Below are positions 10,683 through 22,646 of a DNA stretch of 64,000 nucleotides, piece by piece (within the stretch, counting starts at the first letter, position 1; every line of letters begins with the position of its first letter). A program made the translations under genes and the position numbers. Source of the DNA: Talpa occidentalis (taxonomy: Eukaryota > Chordata > Mammalia > Eulipotyphla > Talpidae); NCBI RefSeq assembly GCF_014898055.3, contig NW_023601754.1, forward strand, positions 48,291,013 to 48,355,012, written 5' to 3'. Below the pieces are notes generated by a model. That model was not told where the DNA came from, did not search any database, and saw only the letters and a program-made list of their open reading frames with translations.

Positions 10683-12178
10683 ACCGTGTGTGAGTGCACG
10701 GTCATTTATTCATTTGATAAGTCACTCAACAGCCCCAGTCCTAAGTGCAGTCATGAGTGACTTATGGTTTATGGACAGGCTGAGCAACCTCTTCACAGCA
10801 AGTGTTTCTGGACCAGTCACTAAAACGAGGTCTGTACAGGGGTCCCTAATACTCCTGTGAGGAACATGGTCTTGCTCCACATGATCAGCAATGTGTGTGA
10901 GACAGCACGTGGTCCTGACACTCTCTGTGATGGTGGAGAGGCCTCAACTGTGTCACTTTAATTCTCACAGTAAATTCTTAGTAATATACGACATGGAGCT
11001 GAGGACACAAGGAAATGGCACGGTGGGTGCAGGGCAGCCCTGGAGCTGGAGTCAGCTGTCCTGAGGGGAGACCCCGGCCGCGAGTCAGGCTTCGGGAGCA
11101 GTTTTCAGTTTTGCACATTCCACCCTCAGGGAGGCGGAGCCCGTATTTGAGAAGGGCGTGTGAAGGCGATTCCGAGCCGGAGCATCCTCTGGTAGACCTG
11201 CGGACAGATGGGCTGGGTCCAGCAGGCACAGACGCACATCTTAGCTGGTTTCCAGCCACCAGAGGGTGATGGTGAGGATTCAAGGAGACGTGCTTTGCGT
11301 GGCCTGGGGTGTGCAGGAGCAAAATCTCTCCCACGGATGTGAGCGGGTTTGCAAGACACAGACTGGAGGTGCCCTCTCTCGTCGTTCAGGGTGGAGGCGC
11401 AGGAAACTCGGCACCTGGGGAGACGCACTTGGAAGGAAAGAGCTGGATCCCCTGTGTGTTCAGGGGCCAAGGGCGTGTGTCCTCAGTCTCAGGAGGGACA
11501 TGTATAGAGCTTGCTCTGAATGTACAGCGTGGAGCTCACGCAAAATATGAAGCATTCAACAGTGTGCGACTCAAAGCACTTATTGTGACAGACTTGTCTG
11601 TACATATCTGAGCTCACGTGATATACTTTCTCAGACCACAAAGCACAAACAGGAGAAGCTCATGGACGCTCACATCGTACAACTGTATTTTGTTTCCATG
11701 TGTGCCCATGCAGATCTGCAGATGTGTGTCAGCGATCACATGTGTGGCCTGCATGCTTGTAGTGTAGGCACCTGTATCCGTGTCCACCTACAGCAATCAT
11801 GTCCTTTATCGACGCATTAGAACGTCCTAATTTGAGAGAAATGACCAATCCTATTAACTAGAATAGTGACATTTCTTAAAATGTGTTCTATCTGGTGTGT
11901 ATATTGCTATACAATCGATTGTTTAAAAAAATACATGCTTTTCCTATTATCAATTTGTTGTTTAACCATAGCTCTTAAAAATAATCCAAAGTATATAGTA
12001 ACATTTATTTGAACTTAAAAGTTGCAATTCACCTTTAACTGAATATGGTATTTTCCATATTCTTTTCATATTTTGTCTATGCTTTTCAATGTGATCCTCT
12101 ATTAGAAATGCACTTGATATTTCTGCATTGTAATCACCCCATCTTCTTTGAAAGTTTTACACAAAGTATTGTTTGATT
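10683..12178. other. V1R-1 3' flank (array unit), no further gene
   Basis: Repeated after each array V1R. It includes a block around 11000-11640 conserved between units and an AT-rich block at 11820-12150. Short frames here are not maintained between units. No strong poly(A) signal follows the stop closely; an AATAAA lies inside the last codons of the CDS (in AGGAATAATAAATGCC). The copy lacks about 40 bp (GAGATGTTCCTAAGGG...) present after V1R-3, V1R-4 and V1R-7. Confidence 0.6.
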
Positions 12179-12430
12179 GTTTTTTAAAGATTTATATAAG
12201 CATACAAGAGCTGGGGTACAGGCCAGAGATGTGGGGGTTGAGAAGATTCACCAGAGACAGAGTGAGGAACGGAACAGGCAGACTGACTGAAACACACTGC
12301 TGAGGGGAGCAGCGGGCGAGGCAGCTTATGTGGGTTGCTCCCTGAGTAGCCGGGGATCAAACTCTTGGTGCAGAGTTTGTGGATCGCCTCACAGTGCGGT
12401 GCTTAACCCCTTGCACCACCAGGGAGGCCC
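12179..12430 (-). mobile_element. tRNA-derived SINE in spacer 1
   Basis: Flanked by AGTATTGTTTGATT at 12165-12178 and 12431-12444, the target-site duplication. The same duplication flanks the paralogous SINEs at 19479, 25593, 32927 and 59009, so one insertion was copied with the array. Confidence 0.9.
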
Positions 12431-13344
12431 AGTATTGTTTGATTTTAACCTAGAAATTTCATTCTGTTTCTAAGAGCTCACCACAGCGACATTTAGTCAC
12501 TGAATCCACCTTTGCCACATCAGGACGTGGAAATATGAGTCTATTTTCCTCATCCCATCTTTCTAAGCCCTCTGGTATGGATTTTACATACTTAACGCCC
12601 CGCCCGGTGAGGCAGAGTAAGTCCCCATGAGCTCACCCTGTCCTCAGTCCTTGGATACCACAAACAGGGTCTTGTCTGACTCTGGCCTCGGGCTCCCCCC
12701 ACAACGACCCCTCAGGCCACCCTGCTCTGCCACCTGCCCCAAGTCACCACCCCGCGGGGCCCTTTTTGTGGAGGAGGTGGTGTGAGCACCTTCCTCTTTG
12801 GTCTGTTTGATGCTGTCTGTGCATTTTCTGCTGCCCTGATGTTGGTCCTTCCCTGACGTTGCTGTCTAGGACCCTGTTGTGTGACCAGCAAACACCTGAA
12901 CATACCTGGTTACTTTGCCCAGGGAGCACCCCACATCCCCCAACCCCAGTTCCTCCAGGTCCTAGGGGCTGAGGGAGAAGCTTTATTTCTTGTAAAGAAA
13001 TTCTGATTCAATAAATCTGCGCCTCCTGAGCGAGTGTCCTCACCACAGTTGGAGCCCTAGACCCTGCCACGTCTGGCTGTGTCCTTAGGGTCAAGTCCTG
13101 CCCACAGCCCACTGGAGGTGAGTTTGACACTTGTGTGTGCATTTCAGACTTAACCGCTTCTCAGAAGCCCATGGTATCTTCTTCCAGCCAGCAGGAGGAC
13201 TGTTCATGGAGACGCGATTTTCTTCTGCTGTGGGGAAGCTTTGAGGGGGATGTGGCGCCAGTTGCTTCATTTTGCTTTTGTTTCCCTTGCTGGGATCGGT
13301 CCCCAAACACATCTCTGAGTCTGATCGCGATGGCATCGATCTGT

Positions 13345-13515
13345 GTTTTCTTCCCTGGAGTTTAAGGTCTCAGGTCCTCCACCCAATGTTTACTCCATTT
13401 TGTGTTCATGTTCACGGTGGTGGGAGCATGTGCGCCAGCTCCACTCTGCTGTGCGAGGTTGTCCAGTTTCCCCAACTCTGTCTGTGGGAAACTGTCTCCC
13501 TGTCTTGTAAGCTAT
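13345..13515 (-). repeat. Ancient L1 ORF2 3'-end relic (spacer 1)
   Basis: The plus strand TTCTTCCCTGGAGTTTAAGG, then CTCCATTTTGTGTTCATGTT, then TTGTCCAGTTTCCCCAAC, is collinear with the antisense of the 3' part of L1 ORF2 (TTCTTCTAGGAGTTTTATGG, then ATCCATTTTGAGTT, then CCAGTTTTCCCAAC). It is much more diverged than the L1 at 1-4894. The open frame it gives in several units is inherited from L1, not a gene. Confidence 0.65.
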
Positions 13516-14128
13516 CGGTTTCTGTGCTGTAAATGTCCTCCACGTGAGTGTGCTCTCTTTCCAGACACTCACAGGCGTTTGTCCCTGAGCTGAAACTAGA
13601 GTCCACAGGCAGTAAAAGTAGGTTCCTGTAGCGATTTCTGTATCGCAAGTTCACTGCAGCGATTGCAAGAGCCAAGAGGTGACAGAGCCCACCGCTGATG
13701 AACTGACCAGGAAGCCGCCAGGCCAAGGCCGAGAGCGCCATGTGGTTCCTGGGTGGGAAAAAGAGGGGTGAGTTCTGGGGGAACAGACCGGCAGGTAGCC
13801 GAGGCTACCTAGACACTACTTGGGAACATAGACAAGGGGGGATCCCACTCATGTGACACCCTTAGCGTCCGGATCCTAATTTTGCAGCCTAATTTTGAGG
13901 GGAAGGGAGACCCTGGGCTGTGATGGCGGTGTAGACCCCGGGCCTTGTTGCATTGGGTTGGGGCCCAGGCACCTGCTTTGGCCACAGCCCCCAGGGCTCG
14001 TGGCTGTGATCAGTGAAGGGAGCTCCAGTGGCCGCGACGGGATCGTGCTGGGGAGGAGAGCTCTGCAGTGGAATCCATGGGCTCCCTCCCCTCATCATCT
14101 TGTCGCCTGTCTATCCCGCTTCTGCCAT

Positions 14129-14403
14129 TTATTTATTTATTTATTAAGATTTATTTATTTATGCATACAAGAGCTGGGGTATAGGCCAGAGATGCAGGGG
14201 TGAGAGGATCCACTAGAGACAGAGCGGGGAACAGAACAGGCACTGACTGCAATACACTGCTGAGGGGAGCAGCGGGTGAGTCAGGAGAGGGCTGCCTCGC
14301 CATGTGGGTTTCTCCCTGGCCGGCCAGGGATTGAACTCGTGCTGCAGAGGCTGTGGATCACTTCACAGTGCGGTGCTTAACCCCTTGTGCCACCAGGGGG
14401 GCC
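14129..14403 (-). mobile_element. tRNA-derived SINE, second copy of spacer 1
   Basis: The tail complement (TTTATTTATTTATTAAGATT) precedes GGTATAGGCCAGAGATGCAG; the head complement ends CACCAGGGGGGCC before CTAAGTGAGTCTCAATTG. The orthologous insertion is present in all spacers that can be read, including the one before the divergent V1R-5, so it is older than the SINE at 12179. Confidence 0.9.
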
Positions 14404-15039
14404 CTAAGTGAGTCTCAATTGTGTTCTCTTTGGATACCCGTAAAGTATCAGACCCCATGTAGCCCCAGGCCTCTCCTCCACTTTCGACCCCAGACGCCAC
14501 CGTACTGCTCCCTCCATGATCTGTCCCTCATGTTCCCCCTCGCTCCTGAGCCTCCTGGTCTGTGTGCCTCAGCACCTGCACAGGTCACTAGGACTCCCTG
14601 CCTGGGCACCAGCCCCCAAGTCCCCAGAGCGCCCTCTCCGCCGCATGCTGCGCCCTCTCTGCCATCCGGCCTCCTGCCAACCACTCGGCCACCGCCAGCC
14701 CTCCTGCATCTGTGTCCATGCAGAGCCCACCGTCTGCCTCCTCCCTGACCTGCTCTCCACCCAGTTCAGCCGCCCCAAGTCCACGGACCCTTACTTGGGC
14801 CTAGACTCCCCCGAGAATCCACTGAATCTTGGGCCTGCCACCCTGCCACCCTGACTCCCGGGGGTGAACCTCTCAGTGATCAGAGCCTCCCTGGGCCGCC
14901 CCTCCTCTGCAGACTCCAGGCTGTCCTGTTTATTCTGGGGCTCCTCCCAGGAGCTCTGATGCCCCCAGCGCCCAGGGAATCAGAGTCTCCCCAACGCCCC
15001 AATCTCTGGACAGCCGCTAAGGACTCAGAAGTTGTTCTT

Positions 15040-15245
15040 GGCAATTAGCAGCAGAAACAATTTTCACGACTCTTCTGAGCTCCCAGGCCTGTCGCTGCCC
15101 GGGCAGCTCCAGGGGACCCGATAATTGCGGGTCTGACGGGGAGTGGGTCCCAGCGGAAGAGACTATATTCTGGGGTGCACTGGGCCCGGCACAAGGACAC
15201 AGGATGAGCCCTTCCTGAGCACAGCGCCTGGGCGGCAAGAAGCCG
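15040..15245 (+). promoter_or_regulatory. V1R-2 promoter and putative non-coding exon 1
   Basis: GGCAATTAGC at 15040-15049, GATAATTGC at 15120-15128, CTATATT at 15163-15169, then donor CG|GTGAGT with GT at 15246. The CDS lies 1.75 kb downstream. A candidate acceptor conserved even in V1R-5 is the pyrimidine-rich TTGTCCCCGCCCAG near 16628-16641. Confidence 0.6.
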
Positions 15246-16190
15246 GTGAGTCTGCTCTGTGCTCACGGGGGCGGGTGGGGAAGGAGGACAGGGGTGCAGG
15301 AGGGACACGGGCAGGAGGGGACCCGCTCCTGGAGCACAGCCGGAGCAGATATCTCCCAGGCTAGTGAAGACAGCGGGGTGCAGGCCCCCACCCTGAGGGC
15401 GCCTGGTGTCTGGCTCGGGCTCCACAGGCCCAGGGGGCTGCAGGTGCAGGCAGCCCAGGAGCACCCTGACTCCCCTGACCTCAGCGTGGAGGATCTGGGG
15501 CTCCTGCTGTTCAGCCTCCTTAGCAGGAGTCCTGGCCATGCCCAGGGCCATGGGGCATCTAGGGGCCTCCCTGCTGGTGAGACAGGGCCGGGGGCTCCAC
15601 GGGGCTCTGGTCCTGGCAGAAAGCCCGTCTGAGAGCCGTGGGGAGGAGACGGTCCCCGACACGGAGGGTGAGGGACGCAGCGGGCTGCGTCCATGGGTCC
15701 CCACTGTGGAGAGACTTTCCTCCTAAATGTAGGGACAGCAGCACTGTAGGAAAATAAAGCTGCGGGCTGCAGACGTTTTCAGGCTGAAGAGTGTCCTGTC
15801 CCATCTCTGCCGCTGTCCATGTGATAACCCCGTCACTCTGGGCACCAGTCCCGCCTCGGCAGGTCTGTGTCTGCTCCTTCCCCTTCACGCACGCTCTGGC
15901 CTCATGACCGGCCGTCCTGGGACCCAGCCCTGCAGCTCAGGTGCCAACAGCTCCTGGCTGAGGTTTGTGACCAGGAGCCGCGCCTCCCTGTACTCTCTTC
16001 CGAGGCTGCACTTCTCGCCCTGGTGCTCGGGCGCGCAGCTCCTGGAGGGGCCCGAGGCTCTGCTGTGCTCCTGCCGTCCTGCCGCTCTGCACCTGCCAGG
16101 CTCACAGAGAGCCCAGGACACCCCGTAGCCCGTGCTGGGGGCTCCCTGGTCTCTGTAGCTTTAGCACAGTGTAAAACTGACTCAGATATT

Positions 16191-16460
16191 GAGCCATCCT
16201 GGTGGCGCAGCGGTTGAGCGCTGAGTTGCGAAACTGCTCGTAGCCTCTGTAGCATCGGTTCGACACTGGCCGCAGGTGAGGGTCGCACATGGGGCTCAGA
16301 CCTCTCCTCTCGCCCACTGTTCCCCCTCAGCCATGTGTTTTTTTCAGTCTGCCTGCTCTGCTCCCCGCTCTGGCTCTGGTGAATTCTCTCACCCTCCCCC
16401 GCTTCTGACTGTACCCAGTGCTTGTATAATAAATAGATAAATAAATCTTTAAAAAAAAAA
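16191..16460 (+). mobile_element. tRNA-derived SINE in V1R-2 5' intron
   Basis: It starts GAGCCATCCTGGTGGCGCAG. The flanks ACTGACTCAGATATT (before) and ACTGAGTAAGATATT (after) are a diverged target-site duplication. A 30-bp region shows a decayed B box (GGTTCGACACTGG). Confidence 0.9.
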
Positions 16461-16990
16461 ACTGAGTAAGATATTAGAACAAAAATATGTGAAAATTTGT
16501 CACTAGCAAAGTTAAATCAAGTGCCATGAGTCTCACCAGTAGTGACAAAATACACAGTCAAATCTAGCTGTGATTTACCTGGAGACCGGCTGAGGGGCCC
16601 CTGTGAGTGTGGGTCCAGTGTCCTGTGTTGTCCCCGCCCAGCCAGGTGCAGCTCTCCTCTCGGCCCGAACCGAGGAATGAGTCTGGAGAACCAGGATCCC
16701 CTGTGTGCCTGTGCGCCCTCCTCTTCACGGGGTCTGGAGAGGCCGCCTCAGGAGTCGTGAGGAAGGAAGTTACCTTGCCTGGGGCACGTCAGAGCCGTGA
16801 GTCCTGGTTGTCCGTTCAGCCACTGAAAGTCTCGAAAGGATGAGCGCCTTGACGTGAACATGTCAGAGCGGGAGCTGTGCTGGGAGGGGAGGTCAGGGCT
16901 GCACCTGCCATGATCCAGGAGCCTGAGCCTCGGGTTCCTGGACAGGGTCCTCCTGCTCAGAAGGCCCACGTCAGCCTGGGAACTGGCAGG

Positions 16991-17917
16991 ATGGACGCCA
17001 GGCATTTGGCCGTACAAATGATTTTCTTCTTCCAAATTGTGCTCGGGCTTCTGGGGAACCTCTCTCTCCTTTCCCATCACCTCTTTGTCTCTCTCACTGG
17101 CTGTCGGCCGAGGGCCACCGATTTCATTGTCAAGAACCTGGTTGTGGCCAATTGCCTGGTCCTCATGTCGGGTGGAATCTGCTATCCAGTGACATTCTCT
17201 GGGGAGATCCCCATCCTCAACGATTTTGGGTGCAGATTTTGCCATTATGCGCGACAGGTGGGCAGGAGCATGTCCATCAGCACCACCTGCCTCCTGAGTG
17301 TGGTCCAGGCTGTCACCATCAGCCCCTGGCGCTGCAGGGGGGCAGGACTGAGAGGGAAACCTCCCAAGTGCGTCCTGCCCTGCATTGCCCTGTGCTGGGT
17401 CCTGAGCCTGCTGGTAAATTCCATCATTGCCATGTTCATGGCCAGCAGTTTCAGTGACAAAAATGACACAAGCAGGAAAAGGTATGGACAGTGTTCCTCT
17501 GTTCGTCACGATCCAGCCAGTGACATCTTATACGGGGCTTTGCTCTCCTTCCCAGATGTTGTGTTTTTTGTGACCATGGCCGGGGCGAGCGGCTCCATGG
17601 TCTACACCCTGTCCCGGCACAGGCAGCGGGTCCAGCACCTTCACAGGTTTGTCTCCTCCACGTCCTCCCCCGAGTCTAGGGCCACTCACACCATCCTGCT
17701 CCTGGTCAGCACCTTCATCTGCTCTAACATCATTTCCTTCATGCTGAAGATTGTTGTGGCTGTTATGTATAATCCCGAGTGGTTCCTTTTTAACTTCAAT
17801 GCAGTAATCACACTGTCTTTCCCGACTCTCTGTCCTTTTCTGCTCTTGAGCTGGGAACCCAAAGTGTCCCTGCTGTGCTCTGCCCTGATCAGGAACAATA
17901 AATGCCCAAACCCTTGA
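16991..17917 (+). CDS. V1R-2: type-1 vomeronasal receptor, open, C-terminal tail shortened (308 aa)
   Basis: Aligns with V1R-1 through all seven helices; the TM3 signature (STTCLLSVVQAVTISP), both disulfide cysteines and the ECL2 sequon NDTS are kept. Near the 3' end a single A is missing (AATGCCCAAACCC against AATGCCACAAACCC), so the last codons read NKCPNP and stop at a TGA five residues early. The loss touches only the cytoplasmic tail, so function may be kept. Copy-specific residues: MAGASGS after TM5, Gln-His in HRQRVQHLHRF, Ser and Phe in TM6 (FICSNIISFMLK), and EWFLFNFNAVIT at TM7. The same upstream in-frame ATG as V1R-1 lies at 16910. Confidence 0.93.
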   Translation: MDARHLAVQMIFFFQIVLGLLGNLSLLSHHLFVSLTGCRPRATDFIVKNLVVANCLVLMSGGICYPVTFSGEIPILNDFGCRFCHYARQVGRSMSISTTCLLSVVQAVTISPWRCRGAGLRGKPPKCVLPCIALCWVLSLLVNSIIAMFMASSFSDKNDTSRKRYGQCSSVRHDPASDILYGALLSFPDVVFFVTMAGASGSMVYTLSRHRQRVQHLHRFVSSTSSPESRATHTILLLVSTFICSNIISFMLKIVVAVMYNPEWFLFNFNAVITLSFPTLCPFLLLSWEPKVSLLCSALIRNNKCPNP

Positions 17918-19478
17918 GAAATATGTAAACCGCGTGCAGGGCACGGTCATTTATTCATTCGATAATTCACTCAACAGCCCCAGTCCTAAGTGCAGTCGTG
18001 AGTGACTTATGGTTTATGGACAAGCTGAGCAACCTCTTCACAGCAAATGTTTTGGGACCAGTCACCGTAACGAGGTCTGTGTAGGGGTCCCTAATACTCC
18101 TCCGGGAACATGGTCTTGCTCCAGGTGGTTACAATGTGAGACAGCATGTGCTCCGGACACTCTTTGGCATAGTGGAGAGGCCTCAACTGTGTCACTTTAA
18201 TTCTCACAGTAAATTCTTTATAATACTCGGCATGGATCTGAGGACACCAGGAAATGGCATGGTGGGGGCAGGGCAGCCCTGGAGCTGGAGTCTGTTGTCC
18301 TGAGGCGAGACCCTGGCAGCAAGTCTGGCTTCAGGAGCGGTTTTCAGTTTTGCACATTCCACCGTCAGGGAGGCGGAGCCCTTATTTGAGAAGGGCGTGT
18401 GAAGGCGATTCCGTGCCGGAGCATCCTCTGATAGACCTGCGGACGAATGGGCTGGGTCCAGCAGCCACAGAAGCACAGCTTCACTGGTTTCGAGCCACCA
18501 GAGGGTGAGGGTGACAGTGTCGATTCAAGAAGACGTGCTTTGCATGGCCTGGGGTGTACAGGAGTAAAATCTCTCTCACGGTGAAGGGGATATGTGCGGG
18601 TTTGCAAGACACAGACAGGAGGTGCCCTCTCTCGTCGCTCAGGGTAGAGGCACAGGAAACTTGGCACTGGGACACATGCACTTGGAAGGAAAGAGCTGGA
18701 TCCCCTGTGTGTTCACGGTGCCAAGGACGTTTGTCCTCAGTCTCATTTGGGACATGTATAGAGCTTGCTCTGAATGTACAGCGTGGAGCTCACGCAAAAT
18801 ATGAAGCATTCAACAGTGTGCGACTCAAAGCACTTACTGTGACAGACTTGTCTGTACATATCTGAGCTCACGTGACACACTTTCTCAGACCACAAAGCAC
18901 AAACAGGAGAAGCTCATGGACGCTCACATCGTACAACTGTATTTTGTTTCCATGTGTGCCCATGCAGATCTGCAGATGTGTGTCAGTGATCACATGTGTG
19001 GCCTGTGTGCTTGTAGTGTAGGCACCTGTATCCGTGTCCACCTACAGCAATCATGTCATTTATCTACGCATTAGAACTTCCTAATTTGAGAGAAATGACC
19101 AATCCTATTATCTAGAATAGTGACATTTCTTAAAGTGTGTTTTATCTGGTGTGCATATTGCTATACAATCAATTGTTAAAATAAATACATGCTTTTCCTA
19201 TTATCAATTTATTGTTTAACCAACCTCTTAAAACAAATCCAAAGTGTATAGTAACATTTATTTGAACTTAAAAGTTGCAATTCACCTTTAACTGTAATAT
19301 GGTATTTTTATTATTATATTAGATGTATAATTTTAGAATGTCTTTTCATATTTTGTCTATGCTAGCTTCTTTTCCTTTGGTTTTAAATGTGATCCTATAT
19401 TAGAAATGCACTCGATATTTCTGCAGTATAATCACCGCATCTTCTTTGAAAGTTGTGCACAAAGTATTGTTTGATTTT
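17918..19478. other. V1R-2 3' flank (array unit), no further gene
   Basis: Collinear with 10683-12178. Like the V1R-1 flank, it lacks the GAGATGTTCCTAAGGG block found after V1R-3, V1R-4 and V1R-7. It keeps a stretch of about 40 bp around 19305-19345 that is deleted after V1R-1. Confidence 0.6.
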
Positions 19479-19739
19479 TTTTAAAGATTTATTTATTCAT
19501 ACAAGAGCTGGGGTATAGGCCAGAGATGTGCGGGTTGAGAAGATTCACTAGTGACAGAGCTGGGAACAGAACAGGCAGACTGACTGTAACACAGTGCTGA
19601 GGGGAGCAGCGGGTAAGACAGGAGATATCTGCTGCGCCATGTGGGTTGCTCCCTGGCCAGCCGGGGATCAAACTCCTGCTGCAGAGGCTGTGGATCGCCT
19701 CATAGTGTGGCCCTTAACCCCTTTCCACCAGGGAGGCCC
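19479..19739 (-). mobile_element. tRNA-derived SINE in spacer 2
   Basis: A perfect 16-bp duplication AGTATTGTTTGATTTT flanks it at 19463-19478 and 19740-19755. Paralogous to the copy at 12179. Confidence 0.92.
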
Positions 19740-20652
19740 AGTATTGTTTGATTTTAACCTAGAAATTTTATTCTGTTTCTAAGAGCTCACCACAGCGACA
19801 TTTAGTCACTGAATCCACCTTTGCCATATCAGGACATGAAAATATGAGTCTGTTTTCCTCATCCCATCTTTCTAAGACCTGGTATGGTTTTTACATACTT
19901 AACGTCCTGCCCCTGTGAGTGCAGAGTAAGTTCCCATGAGCTCACCCTGTCCTCAGTCCCTGGATACCACAAACAGGGTCTTGTCCGTTCCCAGCCTCGG
20001 GCTTCCCCCACAACCACCCCCAGGCCACCATTCTCTGCCACCTGCCCCAAGGTCACCACCTGGCGGGGCCTTTTCTGTGAAGGAGGTGGAGCGAGCACCT
20101 TCCTCTTTGGGTCTGTTTGATGCTGTCTGTGCATTTCCGCTGCCCTGATGTTGGTCCTTCCCCGGTACTACTGTCCAGGAACCTGTTGTGTGACCAGCAA
20201 ACACCTGATCATTCCTGGTTACTTTGCCCAGGGAGTGCCCCACATCCCCAAGCCCAGTTCCTCCAGGTCCTAGGGGCTGACAGGAGAAGCTTTGTTCCTT
20301 GTAAAGAAATTCTGATTCGATAAATCTGCACCTCCTGAGCGAGTGTCCTCACCACAATTGGAGCCCTAGACCCTACCATGTCTGGCTGTGTCCTTAGGAT
20401 CAAGTCCTGTCCACAACCCAATGGGTGAGTTTGATACTTCTGTGTGGTTTTAGGCTTAACTGCTTCTCAGAAGTATACGGTATCTTCTTCCAGCCAGCAG
20501 GGGGACTGTTCATGGAGACGTGATATTCTCCCTCTGTGTGGAGGCTTTTAGGTGGATGTGGCCCCAGTTACTTCATTTTGCTTTTGTTTCCCTTGCTGGG
20601 ATCGGTCTCCAAATACATCTCCGAGCCTGATCGCAACAGCATCAATCTGTGT

Positions 20653-20822
20653 TTTCTTCCCTGGAGTTTACGGTCTCAGGTCCTCCACCCAATGTTTATT
20701 CCATTTTGTGTTCATGTTCACGGTGGTGGGAGCATGTGCACCAGCTCCACTCTGCTGTGCGAGGTTGTCCAGTTTCCCCAACTCTGTCTGTGGGAAACTG
20801 TCTCCCTGTCTTGTAAGCTATC
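20653..20822 (-). repeat. Ancient L1 ORF2 3'-end relic (spacer 2)
   Basis: Paralogous copy of the relic at 13345-13515, in a type-B spacer. Confidence 0.62.
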
Positions 20823-21361
20823 GGTTTCTGTGCCGTAAATGTCCTCCACGTGAGTGTGCTCCCTTTCCAGACACTCACAGACAAGACGTTTGTCCCTGAG
20901 CTGAAACTAAAACGCCTAGGAAGTAAAATTAAGTTCCTGTAGCGATTTCTGTATCGCAAGTTCACTGCAGCGATTGCAAGAGCCAAGAGGTGACAGAGCC
21001 CACAGCTGATGAACTGACCAAGAAGCCGCCAGGCCAAGGCCGAGAGCGCCATGTGGTTCCCGGAGGCAGCATGGGAAAATGAGAGGTGATTTCTGGGGGA
21101 ACAAACCGGCAGGTAGTCAACCAGTTAGGCATGGAGTTGGGGCCAGGCCTGGAAACATAGACAAGGCTGGATTCCACTCATATGACACCCTAAGCCTCCA
21201 GATCCTAATTGTGCAGCCGCTGACGGGAAGGGAGACCCTGGGCTATGACGGCGGTGCAGGCCCCAAGCCTTGTTGCATTGGGTTGGGGCCCGGACACTGT
21301 AGTGGCCATACCCCGGGGCTCGTAGCTGTGAGCAGAGAAGGGAGCCTAATGGCCGCGACGG

Positions 21362-21461
21362 NNNNNNNNNNNNNNNNNNNNNNNNNNNNNNNNNNNNNNN
21401 NNNNNNNNNNNNNNNNNNNNNNNNNNNNNNNNNNNNNNNNNNNNNNNNNNNNNNNNNNNNN
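21362..21461. other. Assembly gap (100 N)
   Basis: Exactly 100 N, a conventional placeholder. The left side ends in GGCCGCGACGG, which aligns with about 14041; the right side resumes at AGTCTGCTCTGTGCTCACGG, which aligns with about 15249. The hidden stretch should therefore be about 1.2 kb and contain one SINE and the V1R-3 homeodomain sites, TATA-like box and exon 1. The spacing V1R-2 to V1R-3 (6185 bp) is about 1.05 kb shorter than neighbouring intervals (7247 and 7228 bp), which agrees. Confidence 0.97.
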
Positions 21462-22380
21462 AGTCTGCTCTGTGCTCACGGGGGCGGGAGTGGGAGGGTA
21501 CAGGGGTGCAGGAGGGACACGGGCAGGAGGGGACCCGCTCCTGGAGCCAGACCTGGGCAGGCGCCTCCGGGGCTATTGAAGAGTGCAACTGGTGAGGGCA
21601 CCCGGTACCTGGCTTGGGCTCTTCAGGCCCAGGGGGCTGCGGGTCCATGCAGGCCACTCTCCTGACCTCAGCGTGGAGGATCTGGGGCTCCTGCTGCTCA
21701 GCCTCCTCAGCAGGGCCCTGGCCTGATGACCAGGGCCATGGAGCATCTGGGGACCTCCCTGCTGGTGAGACAGAGCTGGGGGCCCCACAGAGCTCTGGTC
21801 CCGGCAGAAAGCCTGTCTGAGAGCCAGTGGGGAGGAGACGGTCCCCTACCTGGTGGGTGAGGGACGCAGCAGGAGACCTTCATGGGTCCCCACTATAGAG
21901 AGACTTTCCTCCCTACATGTAGGGACAGCAGCACTTTAGGAAAATAAAGCTGCGGGCTGCAGACGTTTTCAGGCTGAAGAGTGTCCTGTCCCATCTCTGC
22001 CGCTGTCCATGTGATAACCCCGTCACTCTGGGCACCAGTCCCGCCTCGGCAGGTCTGTGTCTGCTCCTTCCCCTTCACGCACACTCTGGCCTCATGACTG
22101 GCCGTCCTGGGACCCAGCCCTGCAGCTCAGGTGCCAACAGCTGCTGCCTGAGGTTTGTGACCAGGACCCGCGCCTCCCTGTGCTCTCTTGGGAGGCTGCG
22201 CATCCAGTCCTGCTGCTCGGGCGCGCAGCTCCTGGAGGGGCCCGAGGCTCTGCTGTGCTCCTGCCGTCCTGCCGCTCTGCACCTGCCAGGCTCACAGAGA
22301 GCCCAGGACACCCCGTAGCCCGTGCTGGGGGCTCCCTGGTCTCCGTAGCTTTAGCAAAGTGTAAAACTGACTCAGATATT

Positions 22381-22646
22381 GAGCCATCCTGGTGGCGCAG
22401 CGGTTGAGTGCTGAGTTGCGAAACTGCTCGTAGCCTCTGTAGCGTCGGTTGGACACCGGTGGCCGGCGAGGGTCCCACATGGGGCTCAGACCTCTCCTCT
22501 CGCCCACTGTTCCCCTCAGCCGTGTGTTTTGTCAGTCTGCCTGTTCTGCTTCTCGCTCTGGCTCTGGTGAATTCTCTCACCCTCCACAGCTTCTGACTGT
22601 ACCCAGTGCTTGTATAATAAATAGATAAATAAATCTTTAAAAAAAA
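22381..22646 (+). mobile_element. tRNA-derived SINE in V1R-3 5' intron
   Basis: Paralogous to the copy at 16191, with the same flanks (CTCAGATATT before, TGAGTAAGATATT after). Confidence 0.9.

Noticed and set aside
11015..11300. Possible MIR element (GGTGAGGATTCAAGGAGACG looks like the MIR 3' part)
   Set aside because: The similarity is short and I cannot align the tRNA-like head; a RepeatMasker run would decide.
14960..14985. Possible Olf/EBF site (GCCCAGGGAA) upstream of V1R promoters
   Set aside because: It has two mismatches to the TCCCNNGGGA consensus and a common GC-rich composition; too weak to call.
14353..15726. Long Pro/Ser/Cys-rich frames in the GC-rich spacer and intron, repeated in all units
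   Set aside because: Frames are not kept between units (indels shift them) and occur on both strands; the region is better explained as promoter and intron.
16748..17509. Long minus-strand frames opposite V1R genes (for example 253 aa; similar at 23035-23694 and 30170-30922)
   Set aside because: They are antisense shadows of the V1R coding frames: low-complexity composition, no domains, and they vanish where the V1R codons change.
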